Part shown: piece by piece, positions 1 to 4,860 of the stretch
Layout of the letters: each line of letters opens with the position of its first letter
Position numbering within the stretch: position 1 is the first letter of the stretch
From: Rhizobium sp. LCM 4573
Lineage (GTDB): Bacteria > Pseudomonadota > Alphaproteobacteria > Rhizobiales > Rhizobiaceae
NCBI RefSeq assembly: GCF_001854865.1
Contig: NZ_MDDW01000028.1
Coordinates: 490,282-495,299, forward strand
DNA length: 5,018 nt
Direction of reading: 5' to 3'
Position numbers and translations under genes: made by a program
Notes under the pieces: generated by a model
Told to the model about the DNA's origin: nothing
Database searches by the model: none
The model's input: the letters and a program-made list of their open reading frames with translations, nothing else

Positions 1-474
1 GGGGAAAAGACCGGCATTCTGTTCGGCCGCGAGCGCTGGGGCCTCACCAACGAGGAAGTCGCGCTGGCCGATGAGATCGTCACTTTCCCGGTGAACCCGG
101 CATTCGCCTCTCTCAACATCGCCCAGGCGGTGCTGCTGATGTCCTATGAGTGGATGAAGTCCGGCATGGACGATCTCGGCCGCACGCCTTTCCAGGCGGT
201 CGAGCAGCGTCCTTCCACCAAGGAACAGGTGTTCGGCCTCTTCGAACACCTCGAAGAGGCGCTCGATGCGCGCGGTTATTTCCACCCTGCTGAAAAAAAG
301 CCGAAAATGGTGGACAACCTGCGCGCCGTGCTGTCACGGCGGGGCTTTTCCGAGCAGGAGATCAGCGTCTTCCGGGGCGTGATCAATTCGCTCGATCGTT
401 TTCCGCGGCAGCGGCCTAAGCAGGGTTCGAACGCGGGCGAGCGGGGGGAGACCAAGGGGAATGACGAAGAGTGA
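1..474 (+). CDS. trmJ: TrmJ-type SPOUT RNA methyltransferase, 3' part (5' end outside window)
   Basis: The gene is open from base 1 and gives 157 residues before a TGA stop at 472-474. Fragment residues 5-19 ([14 protein letters not shown]) and 32-44 ([13 protein letters not shown]) match the two C-terminal motifs of SPOUT methyltransferases, which build the trefoil knot that binds S-adenosylmethionine. Residues 73-132 fit the helical C-terminal extension of the TrmJ/LasT group, including the blocks [14 protein letters not shown] and [14 protein letters not shown]. Known family members 2'-O-methylate a nucleotide in the tRNA anticodon loop (position 32 in E. coli TrmJ) in the cytoplasm; the exact target here is inferred. 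The last 20 or so residues are a charged, probably disordered tail. The 3' end overlaps the murI start by 14 bases. A generic 'tRNA/rRNA methyltransferase' label is the safe alternative, since the N-terminal half is not visible. Confidence 0.9.
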   Translation, partial: GEKTGILFGRERWGLTNEEVALADEIVTFPVNPAFASLNIAQAVLLMSYEWMKSGMDDLGRTPFQAVEQRPSTKEQVFGLFEHLEEALDARGYFHPAEKKPKMVDNLRAVLSRRGFSEQEISVFRGVINSLDRFPRQRPKQGSNAGERGETKGNDEE

Positions 475-1264
475 GACGAAGCCCGTCCTGATGTTCGATT
501 CCGGCATCGGCGGGCTGACCGTATTGCGTGAGGCGCGCGTGCTGATGCCCGAGCGCGGCTTCATCTACATTGCCGACGATGCCGGCTTTCCCTATGGGGG
601 CTGGGAGGAACCGGCGCTCAAGGAGCGGATCCTTTCGCTCTTCGAAAAGCTGCTCGATGACCACGATCCCGAAATCTGCGTGATCGCCTGCAACACGGCC
701 TTCACCCTGGCGGGCGCGGATCTGCGGGCCGCTTTCCCGCACATGACCTTCGTGGGCACGGTGCCGGCCATCAAGCCCGCTGCCGAGCGCACCCGCTCCG
801 GCCTCGTATCCGTCCTCGCCACTCCCGGCACCGTGAAACGTGCCTATACGCGCGACCTCATCCAGTCCTTCGCGACGCAATGCCATGTGCGGCTGGTCGG
901 CTCACAGAACCTGGCCCGCATGGCCGAAGCCTATATCCGCGGCGAAGCGATCGCCGATGAGGAGGTGATGGCCGAAATCGCCCCCTGTTTCGTGGAGATG
1001 GACGGAAAGCGGACGGATATCGTCGTGCTGGCCTGCACCCACTATCCCTTCGTCGCCAATGTCTTCCGAAGGCTCGCTCCATGGCCGGTCGATTGGCTGG
1101 ACCCCGCCGAGGCGATCGCCCGACAGGCCCGCCGCAAGGTGCCGCTGGTCGATGGTGCGGAACACCCCGACGATTTCGACTTCGCCGTCTTCACCTCCGG
1201 CAAGCCGGATTTCTCGACGCGGCGTCTGATGCAGGGCTTCGGTCTGCGAATTGCGGGAGCGTAA
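461..1264 (+). CDS. murI: Glutamate racemase
   Basis: This 267-aa protein is the usual length for MurI, which converts L- to D-glutamate in the cytoplasm for peptidoglycan stem peptides. The Asp/Glu racemase signatures are all present: FDSGIGG at residues 12-18, an [10 protein letters not shown] block at 38-47 in place of the more common GDT..PYG, the first catalytic cysteine in ACNTA (Cys77), and the second in ACTHYPF (Cys192). Two-base catalysis by these two cysteines is established for the family. The start at 461 is preceded by a G-rich Shine-Dalgarno (443-450) and lies inside the upstream methyltransferase gene, which suggests translational coupling. An ATG at 491 is in frame but would leave almost nothing before the FDSGIGG loop and has no clear ribosome binding site. 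Some alphaproteobacterial homologues are annotated only as Asp/Glu racemase, but both cysteines and the length favour MurI. Confidence 0.93.
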   Translation: MTKSETKPVLMFDSGIGGLTVLREARVLMPERGFIYIADDAGFPYGGWEEPALKERILSLFEKLLDDHDPEICVIACNTAFTLAGADLRAAFPHMTFVGTVPAIKPAAERTRSGLVSVLATPGTVKRAYTRDLIQSFATQCHVRLVGSQNLARMAEAYIRGEAIADEEVMAEIAPCFVEMDGKRTDIVVLACTHYPFVANVFRRLAPWPVDWLDPAEAIARQARRKVPLVDGAEHPDDFDFAVFTSGKPDFSTRRLMQGFGLRIAGA

Positions 1265-1371
1265 AGGTGGTGTTGCTTTATTGCAACGAATTACCCGCGA
1301 TGTTTGCAATTCGCAATTGTGGTCTTTGCCGGCCGGCGGATCTGGTGTAAATGAGTCCTTGCCCGCAATTC
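1247..1371. repeat. Cluster of GCAATTC / GAATTGC repeats around the murI 3' end
   Basis: GAATTGCGGG at 1248-1257 (inside the last codons of murI) has its exact reverse complement, CCCGCAATTC, at 1362-1371 just before the small ORF. Between them lie a related CGAATTACCCGC at 1287-1298 and a palindromic CAATT-CGC-AATTG at 1307-1319. TTGCAA also occurs twice (1281-1286 and 1304-1309). The pattern is directly visible. It could be multiple binding sites for one regulator, or a long-range RNA stem; neither is shown, and AT-rich words in a GC-rich intergenic region can cluster by chance. Confidence 0.4.
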
Positions 1372-1377
1372 AAATAA
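1351..1377 (+). CDS. Possible 8-codon leader ORF ending in the Shine-Dalgarno of the next small ORF
   Basis: ATG at 1351 opens eight codons (MSPCPQFK) followed by TAA at 1375-1377, and that stop is the first part of TAAGGAGG, the Shine-Dalgarno of the 33-codon ORF at 1391. A weak GGCGGA (1335-1340) lies about ten bases upstream of the ATG. If transcribed, ribosomes stopping here would cover the downstream binding site, so the arrangement could couple or gate translation. The GTGTAAAT just before and overlapping the ATG might instead be part of a promoter -10 box, in which case the leader would not be in the mRNA. Chance is a real possibility for an ORF this short. Confidence 0.2.
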   Translation: MSPCPQFK

Positions 1378-1382
1378 GGAGG
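1375..1382 (+). promoter_or_regulatory. Near-consensus Shine-Dalgarno for the 33-codon small ORF
   Basis: TAAGGAGG is complementary to the 3' end of 16S rRNA over its full core and sits eight bases before ATG 1391. It is among the strongest ribosome binding sites in the window, and it is the main reason to take the otherwise short ORF seriously. Confidence 0.6.
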
Positions 1383-1390
1383 GGTGTGAA

Positions 1391-1492
1391 ATGTCCATTC
1401 TCGCGCTTGCATGCCTCTTCGGCGGAACCGCTGCCGTGATGACGATTCATCGCAGCTATATGCCATATAATATTGGCTCCCGAGGCTTCTAA
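1391..1492 (+). CDS. Putative 33-aa small hydrophobic protein
   Basis: ATG 1391 to TAA 1490-1492 encodes 33 residues. Residues 3-19 (ILALACLFGGTAAVMTI) form one short hydrophobic segment long enough to cross or insert in a membrane. The tail (residues 20-33) is polar with two arginines, a histidine and three tyrosines or phenylalanines. There is one cysteine (Cys8), but ALAC is a poor lipobox and there is no positive n-region, so a lipoprotein is unlikely. Support comes from the near-consensus Shine-Dalgarno at 1375-1382 with ideal spacing. The ORF lies alone between murI and the DUF1127 gene. I do not recognise a family. It could be an unannotated membrane small protein, a regulatory leader peptide or a chance ORF. 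Confidence 0.45.
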   Translation: MSILALACLFGGTAAVMTIHRSYMPYNIGSRGF

Positions 1493-1516
1493 GCCAAGGT
1501 TTTTCCGCCGTTTGGC
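1493..1516 (+). terminator. Weak hairpin directly after the 33-codon ORF
   Basis: GCCAA (1493-1497) pairs with TTGGC (1512-1516), starting at the base after the small ORF's stop codon. The loop of 14 bases contains GGTTTTTCC, which could form a small inner pairing. The following CACTTTCCATTTAAT is moderately T-rich but lacks a continuous T run. It may end a short transcript, but the stem is only five pairs. Confidence 0.2.
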
Positions 1517-1641
1517 ACTTTCCATTTAATCTGACGTGACCAGCTGACCCAGCGATTGTTCGCACCGTTGTGTCTGCTCTCGCACGTCTTTCGAACTTTC
1601 GAGAGGACCTGGCCGTCTGCACGGCGCCGGGACGGAAACTC

Positions 1642-1908
1642 ATGCGTGAATCACAAGTAGTGGTTGCCGGCACCCTTGCGGCAACAGTCGATGAACTTTA
1701 CCGGAAATTCGGCGCCTGGAGGACCGTTTGGGCGTTGATCCTCGCCGTCTGGCGGCGCCGCCAGGCGGAAAACCAGGTATCTCACCTGTCGAACTGGATG
1801 CGCCGCGATATCGGTCTTCCGGAGAGCGAGGATGCGCCAGGGGAAGGTTACGGATCGCTTCCCTTTGGAGTGGTCATGGTTTCCTGGGCGCGCCGTGAAT
1901 TGAGCTGA
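1642..1908 (+). CDS. DUF1127 (YjiS-like) small protein
   Basis: From ATG 1642 the protein has 88 residues. Residues 24-60 carry the DUF1127 pattern: an amphipathic, arginine-rich stretch (WRRRQAENQVSHLSNW) followed by MRRDIGLP, matching the family's typical L..W..RDIGL ending. Rhizobial genomes encode many such proteins; in Agrobacterium short members have been linked to RNA turnover and to phosphate and carbon uptake, but no function can be assigned to this one. The C-terminal 28 residues after the motif are an unusual extension. I chose 1642 because GGGACGG lies nine or so bases upstream; an in-frame GTG at 1570 would add 24 residues but has no visible ribosome binding site. The gene appears monocistronic, with a strong hairpin right after the stop. 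Confidence 0.75.
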   Translation: MRESQVVVAGTLAATVDELYRKFGAWRTVWALILAVWRRRQAENQVSHLSNWMRRDIGLPESEDAPGEGYGSLPFGVVMVSWARRELS

Positions 1909-1913
1909 GCTTT

Positions 1914-1942
1914 CAGGCCCCGGCGGTAACCGTTGGGGCCTG
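1914..1942 (+). terminator. Strong GC-rich hairpin after the DUF1127 gene
   Basis: Bases 1914-1926 can pair continuously with 1930-1942: eight Watson-Crick pairs (CAGGCCCC with GGGGCCTG), two G-U pairs, then CGG/CCG around a three-base TAA loop. It starts six bases after the DUF1127 stop, the right place for a terminator or a 3' stabilising structure. There is no T run afterwards (GAAACGTTAACATT), so it is not a textbook intrinsic terminator. Confidence 0.5.
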
Positions 1943-1972
1943 GAAACGTTAACATTGAAATCTTCACTTCTG

Positions 1973-1991
1973 GTGATCAGGATTTTATCAC
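1973..1991. promoter_or_regulatory. Possible operator: inverted repeat upstream of the GNAT gene
   Basis: GTGAT (1973-1977) and ATCAC (1987-1991) form an inverted repeat separated by nine bases, 35 bases before the GNAT start codon. A TTGAAA (1955-1960) upstream could be a -35 box, but no well-spaced -10 is evident. Dyads of this size bind many dimeric repressors, yet five-base arms are easily found by chance. Confidence 0.2.
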
Positions 1992-2026
1992 GAGGTATAG
2001 ACAGGGTTCAGACTAAGGGGGGATCG

Positions 2027-2512
2027 ATGGCTATCGAAGTAAGGGAAGTCTCGCCGGCAGACATTGATCTGCTGCTCCCGGTGTTTCTCGATATGGAGCG
2101 CCACTACGATGGCGAGAACGCCGTTAATGAAGCGACGGCTAGAACCAAATTGTCGGCGGCACTGAACGATGTTGACGGCGTCATCCTTGTGGCCGTGGAC
2201 GGCCAAGCACTCGGTTTTGCCGCACTGTTCCGAATGTTCCCCAGTGCGCGTATGGAGACCATGTGGTATCTCAAAGAACTCTATGTAGCCGAGATCGCGC
2301 GAGGCCAGGGGATTGGCGAGTTGTTGATGCGCGAGGCAGCCAGGGTGGTGCTGGCCAGAGGCGGTTCGCGCCTTCAGTTCACCACTGAGCAAGTCAACAA
2401 CGGCGCGCAAAAATTCTATAGCAGACTTGGAGCCGTGGAATTGCCGAAAGTTTTCTACCAATTCGATGGAGCAGGTCTTGCGGCACTCAGCGAGGCTTCA
2501 GACGAACTATGA
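2027..2512 (+). CDS. GNAT-family N-acetyltransferase
   Basis: ATG 2027 gives 161 residues, a normal size for a single-domain GNAT enzyme, and has a strong AAGGGGGG ribosome binding site at 2015-2022; an in-frame TTG at 1955 lies further upstream without one. Conserved parts are visible in order: a strand with GFAALFRM (63-70), motif A with LKELYVAEIARGQGIGELLM (82-101) whose R92-G-Q-G-I-G97 loop binds the acetyl-CoA pyrophosphate, and motif B with NNGAQKFYSRLGA (124-136), where Tyr131 is the usual general-acid position. GNAT enzymes move an acetyl group from acetyl-CoA to an amine; the substrate cannot be read from sequence. The gene stands alone between two hairpins. Its codons (GTA, AGG, AGA, TTG, GTT) are less GC-biased than those of the neighbours, consistent with recent acquisition but not proof. 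Confidence 0.88.
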   Translation: MAIEVREVSPADIDLLLPVFLDMERHYDGENAVNEATARTKLSAALNDVDGVILVAVDGQALGFAALFRMFPSARMETMWYLKELYVAEIARGQGIGELLMREAARVVLARGGSRLQFTTEQVNNGAQKFYSRLGAVELPKVFYQFDGAGLAALSEASDEL

Positions 2513-2544
2513 TTTGGCGCAGGCGAGAGCGCGAGAACAGCCAC

Positions 2545-2580
2545 CCGTTCGTCCCTTGAACGACGAAGCGGCTTAATTTT
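2545..2580 (+). terminator. Intrinsic terminator candidate after the GNAT gene
   Basis: Bases 2545-2553 (CCGTTCGTC) pair with 2562-2571 (GACGAAGCGG, G2568 bulged), giving nine pairs around an eight-base loop. The stem is followed at once by CTTAATTTT (2572-2580). Stem, position 32 bases after the stop and T-rich tail all fit a rho-independent terminator on the + strand. Confidence 0.55.
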
Positions 2581-2606
2581 CCGGCCCTCTTGCCAAGCGG
2601 CTAATT
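2566..2606. repeat. Short imperfect direct repeat before the first lysE-like gene
   Basis: AAGCGGCTTAATT (2566-2578) recurs as AAGCGGCTAATT (2595-2606), 29 bases on, with one base missing. The first copy overlaps the GNAT terminator. The second lies 40 bases before the lysE-like start and could be a regulatory half-site; no family is recognised. Confidence 0.3.
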
Positions 2607-2645
2607 CGGTGGCTTGCTCGCTCCGTCTGTTGGAGAAGTTTCCCC

Positions 2646-3281
2646 ATGTCGCTTGAACACTGGCTCGCCTTCGTCGCCGCATCCGCGGTATTGCTCGCCA
2701 TTCCTGGCCCGACGATCCTGCTCGTCATCTCCTATGCGCTGAGCCATGGCCGCAAGGTGGCGACCGCGACCGTTGCCGGCGTCGCGCTCGGCGATTTTAC
2801 GGCGATGACGGCCTCGATGCTCGGCCTCGGCGCGCTGCTGGCGACGTCGGCCACCCTGTTTACCGTGCTGAAATGGGTGGGTGCCGCCTATCTCATCTAT
2901 CTCGGTTTCAAACTCTGGCGTGCCCCGGTCTCCGAGCGTCAGGAAGTGATCGAGGAAGAGGCGCCGTCTGCGAAGCCGGTCCGCATCTTCCTGCACACCT
3001 ATGCGGTGACCGCGCTCAATCCGAAAAGCATCGTCTTCTTCGTTGCCTTCCTGCCGCAATTCCTCGATCTCTCGAAGCCGCTCTTCTTCCAGATGGCGGT
3101 CTTCGAAGTGACCTTCCTGGTGCTGGCGACACTGAACGCCGCGCTCTACGGCCTGCTTGCCGCCATGGCGCGCAACACCATCCGGCAGCCGAGGGTCCAG
3201 AGGATCGTCAACCGCACCGGCGGCTCGCTGATGATCGGCGCGGGCCTCCTGTCGCTCGGCTTCAAGAGGGCTGCCGCGTAA
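2646..3281 (+). CDS. LysE/RhtB-family amino-acid or metabolite exporter (first copy)
   Basis: The 211-aa protein has the standard LysE/RhtB length and layout: about six hydrophobic segments (roughly 5-29, 41-67, 71-92, 115-139, 147-176, 190-207) with a charged cytoplasmic loop near 93-113. Family hallmarks are PGPT at 20-23 near the end of helix 1, a Gly-rich AGVALGDF after it, GAAYLIYLGFKLWR (79-92) and NPKSIVFFVAFLPQF (125-139). Known members export lysine, homoserine, threonine or leucine by proton exchange across the inner membrane; the substrate here is unknown. The start has GGAGAAG at 2632-2638. It is the first gene of a tight cluster, 24 bases before the GFA gene, and aligns almost end to end with the second exporter at 3688. 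Confidence 0.9.
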   Translation: MSLEHWLAFVAASAVLLAIPGPTILLVISYALSHGRKVATATVAGVALGDFTAMTASMLGLGALLATSATLFTVLKWVGAAYLIYLGFKLWRAPVSERQEVIEEEAPSAKPVRIFLHTYAVTALNPKSIVFFVAFLPQFLDLSKPLFFQMAVFEVTFLVLATLNAALYGLLAAMARNTIRQPRVQRIVNRTGGSLMIGAGLLSLGFKRAAA

Positions 3282-3305
3282 AGTTCTGTTCGGGAGGAGG
3301 AACCG

Positions 3306-3677
3306 ATGCTGACAGGCCGATGCCATTGCGGCGATACCGTTTTCGAGATCGATGGAGAATTGCCGCAGGCGCTCACCCGCTGCACCTGCACCTTCTGCTC
3401 CAGGCGCGGCACGCTCTATGCCTATTATGAGCCGAAACAGGTGAGGGTGACGGCCGATCCCGCGAGCGACCGGGTCTATCGCTGGAATTCCAAGCTGGTG
3501 GCGCATCACTTCTGCGGAACCTGCGGCTGCGGCACCTATAGCGACAGCCCAGATTTCCAGATGGACGGCAGCTGGGACGGCAAGACGCGCCGGATCGGCG
3601 TGAATGCCCGGCTGCTCGATGATTTCGATGCGGAGGAATGGCCGCACACGGTCATCGACGGCCGGCATCTCTGGTAG
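3306..3677 (+). CDS. GFA/CENP-V-domain zinc-binding protein
   Basis: The 123-residue protein has the cysteine pattern of the GFA (glutathione-dependent formaldehyde-activating enzyme/CENP-V) fold: Cys6 and Cys8 in CHC, Cys26, Cys28 and Cys31 in CTCTFC, and Cys70, Cys73 and Cys75 in FCGTCGC, followed by the usual RIGVNARLLDD block (96-106). These cysteines form two zinc sites in characterised members. The founding enzyme was reported to act on S-hydroxymethyl-glutathione formation but is about 190 residues; this short version should not be called Gfa. The real substrate is unknown. A near-consensus ribosome binding site (GGGAGGAGG, 3292-3300) fixes the start. It sits between two lysE-like genes, and its TAG stop is followed directly by the next gene's Shine-Dalgarno. 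Confidence 0.88.
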   Translation: MLTGRCHCGDTVFEIDGELPQALTRCTCTFCSRRGTLYAYYEPKQVRVTADPASDRVYRWNSKLVAHHFCGTCGCGTYSDSPDFQMDGSWDGKTRRIGVNARLLDDFDAEEWPHTVIDGRHLW

Positions 3678-3687
3678 GGGGCAGGCG

Positions 3688-4320
3688 ATGGCCGAATTGA
3701 CGCTGCTGGCATTCGTCATCGTATCCTTCATCGGCATCGCCACGCCGGGGCCGACCGTGCTTCTGGCGCTCACCAACGGCTCCCGTTACGGCGTTCGCCG
3801 CGCGCTTCCGGGCATGGCCGGCGCCATGGCCTCCGATTTCGTGCTGATCGGCGCGGTGGCGCTCGGCCTCGGTGCCCTGCTGGCGGCATCCGAGTTCTGG
3901 TTCTCGGTCGTCAAATGGACCGGCGCCGGCTATCTCGCCTTCCTCGGCCTGATGCTGCTCCGCTCCAAGGGCTCGCTCGACATCGCGGGCGAGGGGATGC
4001 CGAAGCTTTCGGCCTCACCGAAATCGATCTTCCTCAAAAGCTTTCTGGTCGCCGTCACCAATCCCAAGGGCTATCTTTTCTTCTCCGCCTTCCTGCCGCA
4101 GTTCATCGTCGCCGGGCAGCCGCAATTTCCGCAATATGCGATCCTCGCCATTGTTTTCGCGCTCATCGATTTCATGGTCATGCTCGCCTATGCGATGCTC
4201 GGGTCGAGAGCGGTGCATCTGTTGAAACGGAACGGCGCGCTTTGGCTCGATCGGCTCTGTGGCGGTGCGCTTCTGGCGCTCGCAGGGTCTCTGGCGCTTT
4301 ACCGGAAGGCCGCCAACTAA
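3688..4320 (+). CDS. LysE/RhtB-family exporter (second copy)
   Basis: The start at ATG 3688 gives 210 residues and leaves ten bases after the GFA stop; AGGGGGCAGG (3676-3685) overlaps that stop and is the ribosome binding site. An in-frame ATG at 3604 would lie inside the GFA gene and add a non-family arginine-rich leader. Hydrophobic segments are near 5-28, 42-69, 71-92, 116-140, 149-172 and 190-207. PGPT at 20-23, GYLAFLGLMLLRSKG (81-95) and NPKGYLFFSAFLPQF (125-139) match the first exporter at identical residue numbers. It is therefore a paralogue, clearly diverged between motifs, perhaps with a different substrate. The role, proton-coupled efflux of an amino acid or related compound through the inner membrane, is family-based inference. 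Confidence 0.9.
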   Translation: MAELTLLAFVIVSFIGIATPGPTVLLALTNGSRYGVRRALPGMAGAMASDFVLIGAVALGLGALLAASEFWFSVVKWTGAGYLAFLGLMLLRSKGSLDIAGEGMPKLSASPKSIFLKSFLVAVTNPKGYLFFSAFLPQFIVAGQPQFPQYAILAIVFALIDFMVMLAYAMLGSRAVHLLKRNGALWLDRLCGGALLALAGSLALYRKAAN

Positions 4321-4333
4321 AGGAGAGGATACC

Positions 4334-4741
4334 ATGCCTAACCCCGTCAAATCCGTGCGGCCGTTCCTGATGTTCCAGGGCAATACCTGCGAGGAGGCGA
4401 TCGCCTTTTATACATCCGTTCTACCGGAAAGCCGGATCGTCGATATCAAGCGCTACGGAGCGGGAGAGATGGGGACCGAGGGCAGCGTGTTTCGCGCCAC
4501 CTTCGAGCTTGCCGGCCAAAAGGTGGATTGCATCGACAGTCCAGTCAAGCACGCCTTTGAATTCACACCCTCCTTTTCCTTCTTCGTGGAATGCGCAACG
4601 GAAGCGGAGCTCGAGCGGTTGGCCGTGGTCCTGGGAGAGGGCGGGGCGTTTCTGATGCCGATCGGCAATTACGGATTCAGTCAGAAATTCTGCTGGCTGA
4701 ATGATCGCTTCGGCGTCTCCTGGCAGCTCAATTTCGAGTAG
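4334..4741 (+). CDS. VOC-superfamily protein, PhnB / 3-dmu-9_3-mt type
   Basis: From ATG 4334 the protein has 135 residues, somewhat short for the PhnB group (E. coli PhnB is about 147). The family order is clear: RPFLMFQGNTCEEAIAFY (9-26), a GSVFRATFELAGQKVDCIDS stretch (50-69), FEFTPSFSFFVECATEAELERL (76-97) and a C-terminal WLNDRFGVSWQLNF (121-134). The family shares the glyoxalase/bleomycin-resistance fold and is often mislabelled a 3-demethylubiquinone methyltransferase; I see no basis for methyltransferase activity. The function is unknown. AAGGAGAGG (4320-4328) shares a base with the stop of the second exporter gene, 13 bases upstream of this start, so it is the last gene of the cluster. 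The in-frame ATG at 4259 lies within the exporter gene and has no family residues. Confidence 0.88.
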   Translation: MPNPVKSVRPFLMFQGNTCEEAIAFYTSVLPESRIVDIKRYGAGEMGTEGSVFRATFELAGQKVDCIDSPVKHAFEFTPSFSFFVECATEAELERLAVVLGEGGAFLMPIGNYGFSQKFCWLNDRFGVSWQLNFE

Positions 4742-4860
4742 CTCCAAAGCCTGTGCATTTTCGCTCTTGCCCGGCGAAACGAATCCCGATCTCTGTTATG
4801 GCAGCAGAGTCGCGGGTCAGGTAAGTCACCGCGAAGAGACAAGCTTACGAGGGAAGTGCA
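4742..4860. other. Intergenic gap between the operon and the ATPase gene
   Basis: No gene is seen in these 119 bases. A TTTCGC (4759-4764) / GCGAAA (4774-4779) six-pair hairpin with a nine-base loop could mark the end of the upstream operon but has no T run after it. No convincing promoter pair was found. Confidence 0.3.
4849..4853 (+). promoter_or_regulatory. Ribosome binding site that selects a TTG start
   Basis: GAGGG ends seven bases before TTG 4861. An in-frame TAA at 4822-4824 and the absence of any ATG or GTG codon after it mean translation must begin at this TTG or further in, at ATG 4879, which lacks a comparable site. Confidence 0.5.

Noticed and set aside
416..886. 156-codon minus-strand frame opposite murI
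   Set aside because: It lies opposite catalytic murI codons and its composition is that of a shadow frame.
1272..1287. GTTGC-TTTATT-GCAAC hairpin after murI as a terminator
   Set aside because: Only five strong pairs and no T run follow; it may simply be part of the local AT-rich repeat cluster.
1328..1337. GCCGGCCGGC ten-base palindrome
   Set aside because: Short GC palindromes are expected often in DNA of this composition, and nothing nearby gives it a role.
1251..1439. 62-codon + strand frame from the end of murI across the intergenic region
   Set aside because: There is no ribosome binding site, it starts with a rare codon inside murI, and it overlaps the better-supported 33-codon ORF in another frame.
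1513..1530. TGGCAC resembling a sigma-54 -24 box upstream of the DUF1127 gene
   Set aside because: The -12 element is missing: the bases at the required spacing read ATTTA rather than TTGCW.
2873..3430. 185-codon + strand frame overlapping the first exporter and the GFA gene
   Set aside because: It is an alternate frame of two genes with clear family motifs; it has no motif of its own.
2601..3776. 391-codon open frame on the minus strand opposite the lysE-like and GFA genes
   Set aside because: It is antisense to three well-supported genes; the translation is dominated by Arg, Glu, Gly, His and Ala with no recognisable motif, which is typical of shadow frames in GC-rich DNA.
3915..4370. 151-codon + strand frame inside the second exporter
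   Set aside because: It is a frame-shifted shadow rich in Arg and Ala, and it overlaps the VOC gene start in another frame.
4759..4779. TTTCGC / GCGAAA hairpin as terminator of the four-gene operon
   Set aside because: The stem is six pairs with a nine-base loop and there is no T tract, so it is noted only in the intergenic entry.
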